Of a stretch of 64,000 nt of DNA, positions 17,650 through 26,670 are shown in pieces; the stretch's first letter is position 1; every line of letters starts with the position of its first letter. The position numbers and the translations under genes were made by a program. The notes beneath the pieces were generated by a model. That model was given only the letters and a program-made list of their open reading frames with translations. It was not told the origin of the DNA and did not search any database. This DNA comes from JACKAF01 sp041391485 (GTDB taxonomy: Bacteria; Bdellovibrionota; FAC87; UBA2466; JACKAF01), in NCBI GenBank assembly GCA_041391485.1, contig JAWKNY010000003.1, positions 1 to 64,000 on the forward strand. Direction: 5' to 3'.

Positions 17650-18646
17650 TTAAAAGTCCTCGTCAAAAGCAACGCTACCGGAAATTCCTGTCTGGTAAGC
17701 GGAAACGCGTTTCTCGAAGAAGTTTGTGGAGTTCCTGCACGTCCTGCAGTTCCATGAACCCAGGCGTTGTTATCGTTGTACTGGCGCGGGATTGAGCGCA
17801 TCAAAACCGCGTATCAGCGACATACTTCAGGTATTGCTCCATGTCCTTTAGCGAAAGACCGGCCACCCCTTGATCGAGTACATCTTTAGCGAACCCTAGC
17901 TCGCATTCGATCGCCTCTTCCATCATCCCGATGACAAGCTCTTGCATCTGGCTATCAAAGAGATCGGCCCTTCGCGGCGCGCGATTTCAATGGCCTTAAA
18001 ACGCAAAGCCGATGTGCGCTTCCGTCCTGAAAACGCAGTTGGTTCCAAAGGCGAGTCCGTCGAGCAGCCCTTTTGGACCTAAGGAAATACACGGGCGAAA
18101 GCTGCAGAAAAAGAGCCCTCGATGCAGCCTGCAAAGCAGATGAGGTTCATCAGGAAACGCCGGCGATCTTCACGCGATTCCAGACCGCGCAGCTCGTTGA
18201 TCGTATCCATCCACTTGAAACAGAACTCACCTTTTTATGAATCGAAGGAATGGTCTCGATGGCTCGAAAAGCCTCTGTCCTTGTTCGATGTCCGGAAGGG
18301 TAGGTGTCCAGAAGCGTCAGGTAGAACTGAACGTGCAAGGCTTCCTCAAACAACTGCCGAGAGAGATAAAGCCGGGCTGGGAGCGTTCAAGTGCTGGTGG
18401 TTAATGACCAGGTTATTCCCGACGATAGAATCACCTGTCGCAAAAAGCCACCAAGCGGTGGATGAGGTGCTTCTCGGCTGGCGTCATCCGCTGGTGCAGG
18501 TGCTCCAGGTCACGAGAAAAATCGACTTCTTCCACCGTCCACGTATTTTTGATCCCGTTCTTATACATTTCGTAGAAGACAGGGTACTTCATCGGACGCA
18601 ACGTCAAATCAAAGCCAGTTTGAGTAGCATATGGGACATCATTCAC
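17650..18646 (-). CDS. nrdB: Ribonucleotide reductase class I small subunit, many frame changes
   Basis: NrdB houses the di-iron/tyrosyl radical cofactor used by NrdA to reduce ribonucleotides. The start (MNDVPYATQTGFDLTLRPMKYPVFYE) and WTVEEVDFSRDLEHL are intact. The metal-ligand segment FEEALHVQFY carries the Glu-x-x-His pair, with Tyr four residues after the His, where the radical Tyr sits in E. coli NrdB. The C-terminus ends in VAFDEDF, the acidic tail that docks to NrdA. The sequence is broken in at least six places between 17700 and 18450, but conserved blocks continue in other frames. Total span fits a 332-residue protein. It starts 23 nt after nrdA. Confidence 0.85.
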
Positions 18647-18669
18647 CTATTGAGTTCTTTGCGTATGTT

Positions 18670-21039
18670 CTATTGGCACGCTTCGCACGCTTCCGGATCT
18701 TCCAGAGAACAAGCCAGCGCTTCCTCTTCCGTGTACCGCTTTTTCTCGGTCGCTCCACTCACCGTTGCTTTGGAGATCGTGGTGGCCGGTCGCGAACGCA
18801 AAATAGTACGTCGTTTTTAGGCCGCGCTCCCGGCAGCATGTACATCGAGGAAAGTTTTCTTGATCGTCGGGCTTTCCATGAATAGATTCGGGCGACTGGC
18901 TTTGATCGATGAAACTTCGATCGGCAGCCATGTCACGAGTGCCCGTTGCGGCACTTCCCAAGCGGTGCGGTAAATCTCCGCACTTCTTCCGGGATCCTCC
19001 TTGATGTTTTGGATGGAACCTTCGCTGAGCTTGATCTTATCGCGCATGGCATCGTTCCAAAGACCGCGGTTTTGAGTTCGACACCAGGTAAAGCGGTTGA
19101 TCTGCAGGAATTCACCCGAGAGGGTTTCTTTGAAGAGATTGATACCTGCGGCTCAATCGCCTCATAGCAGCCGACGATAGAGGCAATGGGTTGCCGTCGG
19201 TGCAATGGCAATGATCAGCGAATTACGCAAACCCAGACGCTGCATGTTCTCACGCAGCTCATCCCAACGTGCGATCGCTGGGTTCAATCTCCCAGAGATC
19301 AACCAGGACTCCTCCGCCGCACAACTACGGAAATTCGATGAGGGCCCTCTTCCGCTGCGAAACACGAAGTGGAGAGCGCGTGGTAGTAGACCTCTTCCGC
19401 GATTTTGAAAGTTTGCGTGCGTCGTCCGAGTCAAAAGCGTAGCTGCAGTTTGAAAACGCGTCCTGCAAGCCCATCATGCCGAGGCCCACCGGTCTCCATC
19501 GCAGGTTGGAATCCTGCGCGCCTTCGATAGGTGAAATTGGAGATCGATCACGCGATCTCAACATCTCACCGCGGTTTTGACCGTGTACTCGAGTTTGCGA
19601 AAATCAAATTCGCCATCCACGACGTGGCTGCCAAGGTTGATGGACCCTAGATTACAAACCGCCGTTTCGCTGGCAGAAGTGACTTCGAGAATCTCTGTGC
19701 AAAGATTGATAGGTGAATGACGTTTCCGGCTTTACCGGCTTGGTTGCTCTTCATTGGAGGCATCCTTGAACGTCATCCAGCTGTTTCGGTTTGCGCGAGT
19801 TGTCTTCATCATGCGCGAATACAGATCGCGCGCCTTTACCTGGCGCGAGTATTTCTTCGCGGCTTCAGCGGCCTCATAGGCCGCATCAAATTCCTCTCCA
19901 TAGAGATCGGGAAGTTCCGGAACCACCTTCGGATCAAAAAGAGACCACATCGCATCCGCTTTTACACGGTTCATGAAAAGGTCGGGTACCCAGTTGGCCA
20001 AGTTCAGGTTGTAGGTGCGTTTGGCTTCCTCACCCGTGTTGTCACGCAACTCCAAGAACTCTTCGATGTCGGCGTGCCAGGTTTCAATGTAAACGCAGCA
20101 AGCGCCTTTGCGTTTGCCACCTTGGTTTACCGCGGCGACTGAGGAATCCAGAGTTTTCAACCAAGGGACCACCCCATTGGATTGTCCGTTGGTGCCGCGG
20201 ATCAAAGAGCCGCGGGAACGAATGCGGGAGTAGGCGAGTCCAATCCCGCCAGCGAATTTGGAAAGCTGAGCAATATCCGCATACTTATCGTAGATGGACT
20301 TCAAATCATCGCCGGGAGAATCCAACAGATAACAAGAAGACATCTGGGACCGGCGCGTGCCCGAATTGAACAGCGTCGGTGTGCTCGGCATGTAGTCTGC
20401 ACTGGAAATGAGGCGGTAGAACTCGATCGCCTCATCGGCCGTTTTGGAAAGACCACACGCTACGCGCATGAGGAAATATTGAGGGGTTTCAATTACCTCG
20501 CGCGTATCGGGGTTTTTCAGCAAGTAACGGTCGTAGAGCGTGCGCAGACCAAAATACTCATACTTGTCCGTGCGGTACGGTTCGATGGCGGCCGCCAGAG
20601 GGCCTTTGTTGCGCTCAACGAAGTCCGCCAGCGTGTCGGAAATAAGACCGACTTCCAAACCGAATTTCACCGCAGCCGAGAAGGAGTCGAGCTTCTGCGT
20701 ACGAACCTCCTCCTCTATATATAGCTTCAGCAGGCGTGCCGCCAGACGGGAGTACTGAGGTTCCTCCGCAATCAGATGGGCCGCCGTCTGTATGCACAGA
20801 TCGTCCAATTCTTTTGTGGTCGCGCCATCGTAAAGGCCGCTGATGGCTTTGGTGGCGACTCGCAACGGGTCCACTTGTTCCAAGCCCTGGCAGCAACCTG
20901 TCACGCGTTCGATAATCTTGGTCACATCTACCGGCTTGAGTGCTCCGTTGCGTTTGCGCACGTGCATGATCCGGTGTGTGGGAGATTCCGAGCCCAATTT
21001 TGAAGGCAGCTCAACTGTTGGCTCAATGACAGTTTCCAT
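18670..21039 (-). CDS. nrdA: Ribonucleotide reductase class I large subunit, frame changes in the 3' half
   Basis: NrdA reduces ribonucleoside diphosphates to deoxynucleotides. The ATG at 21039 is chosen because AGGAG lies 6 nt upstream. An N-terminal ATP-cone (residues about 20-105, HVRKRNGALKPVDVTKIIER) gives allosteric control. The active-site Cys is in MSSCYLLDSPGDD, the thiyl-radical Cys in AVCNLGSINLGSH (read in another frame near 19660), and RNSLIIAIAPTAT marks the nucleotide-binding region. The C-terminus EACEACQ supplies the redox CxxC that regenerates the active site. The first 470 codons are clean; the 3' half has five or more frame changes. Length of about 790 residues is normal for this class. 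A pair of inverted repeats lies in its leader. Confidence 0.9.
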
Positions 21040-21074
21040 TAAAACTCCTGATCCTGATTTTCCCTGTAAGGGCT

Positions 21075-21108
21075 TGGTAAGACTTACCGTCACCCAAAAA
21101 CGGTAAGT
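21075..21108. promoter_or_regulatory. CTTAC/GTAAG inverted repeats in the nrdA leader
   Basis: GGTAAG-A-CTTACC (21075-21087) overlaps a second pair, ACTTACCGT (21082-21090) and ACGGTAAGT (21100-21108), with perfect 9-bp arms. The cluster lies 36-69 bp before the nrdA start. It does not resemble the NrdR box. Related half-sites occur before dksA and the HU gene at 61514. It could be an operator or a 5'-UTR hairpin. Confidence 0.5.
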
Positions 21109-21429
21109 AAAGAAACTACTGGCGGACAAAAGTTTAGGCAACGCCAATTTTAAATTTTCCGGAAACTCACTCCAGGCGCGCGTTTGCGCGAAGTTTGGAT
21201 CACTCCAGTGTCAACCGCTTTTGGGACTCGCCCCGAAACGCTTGGTGGGCAAGGGTGACAGCAAATTTGCGAAACGCATTTTTGATCCTCAATCGCGGAT
21301 CTCCTCGTCGATGGGAGTGCGTTGAACGCGCAGTAGCGTGAGTGCGTTTTGAAAAATTCAGTTAAGAAGCTACCGCGGGGCGGAAAGCCAGTGCAGGTAA
21401 GCCTTCCCGCGCTGTGATACAATGATCCT
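21109..21429. other. Intergenic region between divergent nrdA and the barrel gene
   Basis: I see no supported gene in these 320 bp. The region presumably holds both divergent promoters, but no convincing -35/-10 pair was found. Confidence 0.4.
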
Positions 21430-22017
21430 ATGCGAACAAAAAAATCCCTCTGGCTATTCGGTGCGTTGCTGTGGGTGACGGTGGCTCCGCAAGCTTGGGG
21501 GCGTGGCGCTAGCTCCGACTTCGGCCTGGATATCGAGCCCATCGTCGGCTACGAGCGCGTGCAGAAACTTACCCCTACCGCGTACACCAAAGATCGCTTG
21601 GTGTATGGGGGCCGCCTGACTTTGGGGGTTCCGCTTTTTTCCATTGAGACCGAATACACGCGCGGTCAGGACTCAGAGAGTTTCACCAGCCCCACGCTGA
21701 CCACTACCGATACGACCGATAAGCTGAAACTTGGGGTGCGTAGCTCCATCCAGTTGGATCGCAATCTCTTTTCCTTCGTGCTCCGCGCGGGGGTGCAAGC
21801 CAAACGCAACATCCATGAAGAAGATAGCGGCAGCGGAACGGCTCGGACGGAAGAGCCAATCGAGTACGATCCGTACGCCGGTGCTGGCCTCAAGGTGAAG
21901 CTGGGACAGCGCGCCAAAATCGCCCTCTTTGCGGACTTTGTGGTCGTCTTTAACGAGCTCAACGATTTCAGCCAAAACGAGTACCTCGTCTCCTCCGGCC
22001 TGTCGCTCCGCCTCTAA
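21430..22017 (+). CDS. Outer-membrane beta-barrel protein
   Basis: The 195-residue protein has a signal peptide (MRTKKSLWLFGALLWVTVAPQAWG) followed by alternating strands typical of a small eight-stranded barrel: EPIVGYERVQKL, RLVYGGRLTLGVPLFSIETEYTRG, KLKLGVRSSIQL, FSFVLRAGVQAK, AGAGLKVKLGQRAKIALFADFVVVF, and a C-terminal VSSGLSLRL. The acidic loop EEDSGSGTARTEEPIEYD is probably surface exposed. No enzymatic motif is visible and substrate or partner is unknown. It reads in one uninterrupted frame and is transcribed away from nrdA. Confidence 0.85.
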   Translation: MRTKKSLWLFGALLWVTVAPQAWGRGASSDFGLDIEPIVGYERVQKLTPTAYTKDRLVYGGRLTLGVPLFSIETEYTRGQDSESFTSPTLTTTDTTDKLKLGVRSSIQLDRNLFSFVLRAGVQAKRNIHEEDSGSGTARTEEPIEYDPYAGAGLKVKLGQRAKIALFADFVVVFNELNDFSQNEYLVSSGLSLRL

Positions 22018-22059
22018 GCGGATTTGAGATTCCCCGCCAATTGCTATAGAACCCATTCG

Positions 22060-23177
22060 ATGTTCGAAGATAACGCCAACTCTCTCAGCCCGTCTGAGCG
22101 CCACCGTTACCTGCGCCACCTGGGCCTGGCACAGGTAGGGGAAGCCGGCCAGCAGCGTCTGAAACGCGCGTCCGTGTTGCTGGTAGGGACGGGTGGCTTG
22201 GGTAGCCCGGCCGGTCTCTACCTCGCGGCCGCCGGGGTCGGGCGTTTGGGGCTCGTGGACTTTGACCGGGTGGAGCTTAGCAACTTGCAGCGCCAGGTGC
22301 TCTATGGGGAACAGAGCGTGGGCCAACCCAAAGTGGAGGCGGCCTCGCGCCGGCTATCGGATCTCAACCCCCACACCAAGATTGAAGCCCACTCGTTGCG
22401 GCTGGACGCCACCAACGCACAGGCCCTCTTTGCGAACTACGATTTCATCTTGGATGGGAGCGACAATTTCGCCACCCGTTATCTCGTTAACGACACGTGT
22501 GTGCGCCTCCATAAGGTCTTCGTGCACGCGAGTGTTGCGCAGTTTAGGCAAATCAGTACTTTTGATTCGGGGGTGGGGCCCTTGTTACCGTTGCCCTCCT
22601 CGCCTCCACCGCCGGAGGTGATGCTCAGCCGTGCCGAGGCGGGAGTGCTCGGAGTTTTGCCAGGCGATGGGGACGCTGCAAGCGTGCGAAGTCATAAGCT
22701 GATCTCTGAAACGGGCGAACCGCCCATCGGGCGTCTCCAGCTTTTTGATGGCTCAACGGGTAGTTTTCGCGAGATGGCGCTTCAGAAGGACCCCAATTGT
22801 TCCGTTTGTGGAAAGGGGACCGCTAGCGCCTGGACTTCGGCGGACTCGTGGAAAAGCAAAACGCACTTTCGCTCACGGCGCCGGAACTCAAAGCCCGGCT
22901 GGATGCCGGAACGGCCTGTTTCCGCTCGACGTACGCGAGCCGGACGAGTGTGGCTATTGCGACACTTGGCGGGCACAATTCATCCCGCTTCGTGAACTGC
23001 CTCCAGCGCCTTGCCGAGAGATCCCACGGGATCAAGATGCCATTATCTATTGTCACCATGGCGTGCGTAGCTTGCATGCGCTTCACTTCTTGCGTGAGCA
23101 AGGGATTTACCCGCTCGCTCCATCTCTCGGGCGGCACCGATGCCGGTCCCTCCACGATCCTTCCACCCCGCTACTAG
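22060..23177 (+). CDS. moeB: MoeB/ThiF-type E1-like adenylyltransferase with C-terminal rhodanese domain, frame changes
   Basis: Such enzymes adenylate the C-terminal glycine of a ubiquitin-like sulfur carrier (MoaD or ThiS), and the rhodanese domain can deliver sulfur. Residues 1-240 show RHLGLAQVGEAGQQRL, the ATP motif GTGGLGSPAG, DFDRVELSNLQRQ, and DGSDNFATRYLVND. The zinc-site Cys pair appears as GPCYRC in a neighbouring frame near 22590 and DPNCSVCG near 22797. The rhodanese part has LDVREPDECG and the active loop YCHHGVRS near 23055. Frame changes lie near 22590, 22670, 22830, 22960 and 23110. ATG 22060 is chosen for the family-like N-terminus. MoeB versus ThiF specificity cannot be settled from sequence alone. 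Confidence 0.85.
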
Positions 23178-23243
23178 GTACCACTGCTCCCTTGGCACAA
23201 GCCAGGTACTGCATATACCTTTTTGTACAGCCCTGTGGATAAC
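23174..23243 (+). repeat. Tandem copies of the AGGTAC / DnaA-box repeat
   Basis: A first copy (from about 23175, AGGTACCACTGCTCC...GCACAAGCC) begins inside the stop codon of the E1-like gene. A second (23204-23243) reads AGGTACTGCATATACC followed by CTTTTTGTACAGCCCTG and TGTGGATAACT, nearly the same as the right arm of the element at 48351-48470. TGTGGATAA at 23234-23242 is the reverse complement of the DnaA box TTATCCACA. Confidence 0.7.
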
Positions 23244-23384
23244 TGCGGGCCGGGGCCTGACAAAAAACGCTCTGATTTCGTTCAGAATACAGACAGCCCA
23301 AACAGCGTCGTGAGCCTAAAAAACTTGGCGTCCAGGTTGCAATTCTCTGTGTCTGGCGGATTTTCCCGCCAGGCGGAGCGAATC

Positions 23385-23817
23385 ATGCGTTTGTGGCTGT
23401 GGACATTGTTGTTGAGCTTGAGTTTCAGGGCTTTGGATTTTCTGAACCAAAGAGTTTTTTGCGGCTGAAACTCAGTCGGTGCAGTTGCGTGTAGAAGGAT
23501 CCTCCGAAGGCGTTTTGCTGATGAAGCACTATGGGTTCGGTAACCCGGTGTTTCTCATTTCCACCTTCGTCGAGCAGCAGGTAAACAAGACCCGTATGCT
23601 GAGCCAAGGCCATTTTTTTAATCTATACAATCAGGTCTATGACGTTCTTTTGAAGCGTCCGGAGACCGAAAATAAGAAGTGCGACAGCAAGGTGGACGTT
23701 ACTTTGAAAGAAAAAGGCCACGTCACGCGCACTCTCGCCTATTGCATGGATAGCCTGGACAAAGAGACCCGCGTCCAGTTTTCCAACTGGCTCGTGAACA
23801 TCAAGGAACGACTCTAG
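23385..23817 (+). CDS. Small exported protein, one frame change
   Basis: Translation from ATG 23385, with GGCGGAG 8-9 nt upstream, gives a signal-peptide-like start (MRLWLWTLLLSLSF). A frame change in or just before the run of six T near 23455 joins it to FFAAETQSVQLRVEGSSEGVLLMKHYGFGN. The 144-residue product ends FSNWLVNIKERL and has two cysteines (KKCDSK, AYCMDS) that may pair. The family is not recognised. The hairpin TGGCGG/CCGCCA lies just upstream of the ribosome site. The product is probably periplasmic. Confidence 0.65.
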
Positions 23818-23854
23818 GCTTGCCTGCCCCTCTAAAGGCGTCTATGACGGACGC

Positions 23855-24352
23855 ATGTCGAATCGTGAAAATCTAATCAAACATCTGAATCTGCAGCCAC
23901 ACCCTGAGGGTGGTTTTTATGCGGAAACGTATAGAGACAAAGGCACTATCGAAGAAGCGGCGTTACCCGATCGCTTCAATGGTGATCGCAATTACTCCAC
24001 CGCTATCTTGTTTTTGCTTTCCAAAGGAGAGCATTCCCGTCTGCACCGGATCGCTTCGGATGAGGTGTGGCACTTTTACGCAGGTGACCCCTTAATTGTT
24101 TTTGAAATTTCGCCAGCCGGAGAACTGAAGGAAACGCTTTTGGGCCAGGATATTCTTGGCGGGCAAAAGTTGCAGTACGTGGTGCCGGCCGGAGCCTGGT
24201 TCGGTGCGTACCCCGCTCCAGGGAGTGAGTATTGTTTGGTGGGCGCTACGGTAGCCCCCGGTTTTGATTTCGCCGATTTTGAGTTAGCGGAAGCCGAAAA
24301 GTTATCGGCCGAGTTTCCGGCGCACAAAGAAGCCATCCGACGTCTTTGTTAA
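23855..24352 (+). CDS. DUF985-family cupin protein
   Basis: This 165-residue protein matches the DUF985 cupin family. The N-terminal HLNLQPHPEGGFYAETYR, the core SRLHRIASDEVWHFYAGDPL, and the C-terminal GAWFGAYP...YCLVGATVAPGFDFADFEL are family hallmarks. His and Glu in the cupin core may bind a metal or sugar, but no reaction has been firmly assigned to the family as far as I know. It has no signal peptide, so it is cytoplasmic. Its stop overlaps the stop of the convergent zinc permease gene by 4 bp. Confidence 0.9.
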   Translation: MSNRENLIKHLNLQPHPEGGFYAETYRDKGTIEEAALPDRFNGDRNYSTAILFLLSKGEHSRLHRIASDEVWHFYAGDPLIVFEISPAGELKETLLGQDILGGQKLQYVVPAGAWFGAYPAPGSEYCLVGATVAPGFDFADFELAEAEKLSAEFPAHKEAIRRLC

Positions 24353-25159
24353 CGGCCGCGAACGAGCGCTACTATTCCCGTGCATAAGGCGAGCACAAAA
24401 ACGATCGTGGGAACGGTCGGCAAGTGGGTTTGCCAAAGTGAGAAGGCAAAGCCAACCGCTACGCTAATCGACGCCGTCAGCGCGCACCCGACAAGATGAG
24501 CCCGAAGCCCCATTCCACGGGCGAGACCTAATAGGGTGGTCGGGACGAACAAACAGGCCGCGGTAAACAAAAAGCCAACAAATTGAACGGAGAAGCAAAG
24601 CAGCAACAGGCTCACAAGATTGAAACTGCGCTCCGATCGGGGCAATCCCAAAATCATGAGAGAGAAACTATCGTCAACCATGGTTCGCCAGGATCGGACC
24701 AGCCAGACGAGCGATCCAACCCATGAGCGTGACGGCGCCGTCTTATCCGTGAGAGTCGCCAAATCGCCGAAGAAAAACTTGTGCCAGATGTGTCTCGAGT
24801 GCCGGAAAGACGGCAGAGACCAGCGAAGCCGCCGCCAACAAGCTTACAAAAAGTGCCGTGAAGTACGAGTTGCGCGAACTCAACCGCCGCGCCACCAAAC
24901 GGTTACCCGCGTAAAAGGTGAGCACTGAAACAAGAAATCCGGAGAGAATGGTGGAGTAGTGAACGCTGCTTTCCTCGACATTTGAGTAGTGCAGGACTCC
25001 AATTCCAAGAAGGACGCCGAGAGTCGCCCCTTGAGCCACACAAAGCGTCTGCACGGCGCGATCGCGGGCGGCCAACTGGCAACCGAGTAGAGCGAGAGCC
25101 GGCGCGAGTACCGCGCCCGCTAGAATAGTGAACTTGTAGATGGAGAGTAGAGCTAACAA
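24349..25159 (-). CDS. znuB: Zinc/manganese ABC transporter permease, one frame change
   Basis: This is the membrane subunit of the metal ABC importer. Hydrophobic helices run throughout: FTILAGAVLAPALALLGCQ, CVAQGATLGVLLGIGVLH, ILSGFLVSVLTFYAG, then FVGFLFTAACLFVPTTLLGLA and VPTIVFVLALCTGIVAL. QGATLGVLLG and LFVPTT are typical ZnuB/TroC-family segments. A frame change near 24755, close to a run of five A, joins the halves; restored length is about 270 residues, normal for the family. A TTG start overlapping the znuC stop (TTGTTAG) is proposed, implying translational coupling. It is the last gene of the zinc operon. Confidence 0.85.
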
Positions 25160-25758
25160 GCGTTGTCTCCCAATCTCACCGGTTTTAGGCGCTGCCAATC
25201 GGAAGGCACTTCATGCGAGACGACAATCAGCGCCTTATCCGCGTTGGCGATGAACTCGGTGAGTGCTTTTTGGATTTGCACTTTGCTGTCGCGATCCAAG
25301 TGATTGAAGGGCTCATCGAGGATCAAAACGGAGCAACCCTGAAGCAAGGCGCGTGTGAGTAGCGCGCGTTTGCGTTCTCCTCCGCTAGCCGTGTTCCAAG
25401 CCAGTTTTAAGTGGGTGGCCTCTAGCAGTCCCCAGCGGCAAATAGCGTCGACATCGTCCGTCGGAAGCAGATCCCCTAAACAGAGAGGGAGGTGAAATTC
25501 CGTGTTTTGGAGTTGAGGGATGTACGCGATGTCGGAAGCCGGAAGACGGTGTGCGAGTGTCCCTTTGAGCGGCCGGTGCTGGCCGACCAAAACTCTGAGC
25601 AGGGTGGATTTCCCCGCTCCATTGGGCCCTTCGATCAAGAGTGTCTCGCCCCGGTTCAGCTGAAACGAGATCCCCTTCGCGAGAAGCCTTCCTTCGGGCG
25701 TGGCATAAGCCAACTCGGAAGCTTCAATCAGCAGCGGATCATTTGTCGGAAGTGGCAA
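25153..25758 (-). CDS. znuC: Zinc ABC transporter ATP-binding protein
   Basis: The 201-residue ATPase powers metal uptake. The Walker A motif is GPNGAGKST (residues about 39-47), the ABC signature TASGGERKR, Walker B VLILDEPFNHLD, and the switch His is in VVSHE. The protein is shorter than E. coli ZnuC (about 250 residues), lacking a C-terminal extension. It overlaps znuA by 20 bp and the permease by a few bases, so all three are one translational unit. Confidence 0.9.
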   Translation of the reverse strand: MPLPTNDPLLIEASELAYATPEGRLLAKGISFQLNRGETLLIEGPNGAGKSTLLRVLVGQHRPLKGTLAHRLPASDIAYIPQLQNTEFHLPLCLGDLLPTDDVDAICRWGLLEATHLKLAWNTASGGERKRALLTRALLQGCSVLILDEPFNHLDRDSKVQIQKALTEFIANADKALIVVSHEVPSDWQRLKPVRLGDNAC

Positions 25759-26662
25759 CGCGTTTCCCCGCTAGGTTGACGATTTTCTCCACCAGTCCGT
25801 TTTGGTAAGCGTCGTAATCCATTTCGTCTTTGGAAAGTGAAGTAGGTACCGTCAGTACCGGTATGCCCGAGAGCTCCTCAAACCGCTCCAAGGTTTTTTT
25901 CGGACTGTATTCTGCGGCCAGGACAAGCGTGACGCCCGCGGCCTTAGCGCGCTGAGCGATTTCCGCGATACGGCCCGCCGACGGAGGTACGCCCGGCTTT
26001 TCCTCGATACTACCAAAAGATTTAAGTCCGTAAGCAGAAAGAAAGTAGGTGAATTCTTTGTGATACTCAATAACCAGAGGCTTCTGCTTCAAAGCGTCGA
26101 TTCGCTTTTTGTTGCTGTCTTGCAGGGTTTTAAGGCGCGCTTGCAACGCCTTCAAGCGGCTTTGGTAAAGCGCTGCCGATTTGGGATCGGCCGCAGCTAG
26201 GGCCTCCGCGACGGCCGTGGCGCCTTCGGCGAGCGCACTTGGGCTCAGCCAAAAGTGTGGGTTTCCGAGCGGGTGCACGTCTCCCATCGATCTATCAATA
26301 GGCCCTTCCGGTACCTCAAGCGGCTGGATCGCCTTGCCAACATTGCAGTAGCCGCTGCCTCCGGGTTGGACTTTGCTGTTACCGGAACGCGAGAGCACCT
26401 TGGGAAGCCAACCGACTTCCAGGTCTAAACCCACGAGGCAAACGACGTCGGCATCTGCCGTCCAGCGGATGAAGTTGGGAGAGGCGTCCATAAAGTGTGG
26501 GTTCTCCGTGCCAGAGAGAAGGCTGCGTACCTGGTTCTTGGGGCTGCCGAGCAATTCGCCTGCGACCCACGCGAGATCGGTGGTCGTGGTTACTACGCTA
26601 GGGGCATTTGCCAACGCAAACTGGAATCCCACGGTAGCCAACAGCAGAAATAAGTATTTCAT
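25739..26662 (-). CDS. znuA: Zinc ABC transporter substrate-binding protein
   Basis: A signal peptide (MKYLFLLLATVGFQFALA) precedes a cluster A-I metal-binding fold. Candidate ligands are His in ENPHFMDASP, His in GNPHFWLSP, His in VIEYHKEFTYF, and an acidic residue in LAAEYSPKKTLERF. This is the ZnuA/TroA arrangement, although the usual Asp/Glu context differs slightly. The long His-rich loop of E. coli ZnuA is absent; only DVHPLGNPH is present. The His-rich function may instead reside in the separate lipoprotein encoded upstream. It captures periplasmic Zn2+ (or Mn2+) for ZnuBC. It starts 8 nt after the outer-membrane barrel gene. Confidence 0.88.
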   Translation of the reverse strand: MKYLFLLLATVGFQFALANAPSVVTTTTDLAWVAGELLGSPKNQVRSLLSGTENPHFMDASPNFIRWTADADVVCLVGLDLEVGWLPKVLSRSGNSKVQPGGSGYCNVGKAIQPLEVPEGPIDRSMGDVHPLGNPHFWLSPSALAEGATAVAEALAAADPKSAALYQSRLKALQARLKTLQDSNKKRIDALKQKPLVIEYHKEFTYFLSAYGLKSFGSIEEKPGVPPSAGRIAEIAQRAKAAGVTLVLAAEYSPKKTLERFEELSGIPVLTVPTSLSKDEMDYDAYQNGLVEKIVNLAGKRVATSDK

Positions 26663-26670
26663 GCGCTCTC

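Noticed and set aside
17650..18646. Class Ic (Phe-radical) NrdB as in Chlamydia
   Set aside because: The residue four after the ligand His in FEEALHVQFY is Tyr, consistent with a standard tyrosyl-radical enzyme.
18122..18820. Long open frame on the plus strand opposite nrdB/nrdA
   Set aside because: The opposite strand carries unmistakable ribonucleotide reductase motifs in shifting frames; this frame has no domain, signal or ribosome site.
21075..21108. LexA operator in the nrdA leader
   Set aside because: I recall the Bdellovibrio LexA site as TTAC-N3-GTAA; here the order and spacing of half-sites differ (GTAA-N3-TTAC and TTAC-N15-GTAA), so I list it only as an uncharacterised palindrome.
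23223..23468. 81-codon plus-strand frame after the E1-like gene
   Set aside because: It starts inside the repeat region and ends where the signal-peptide gene at 23385 begins in the same frame; only the latter part is supported.
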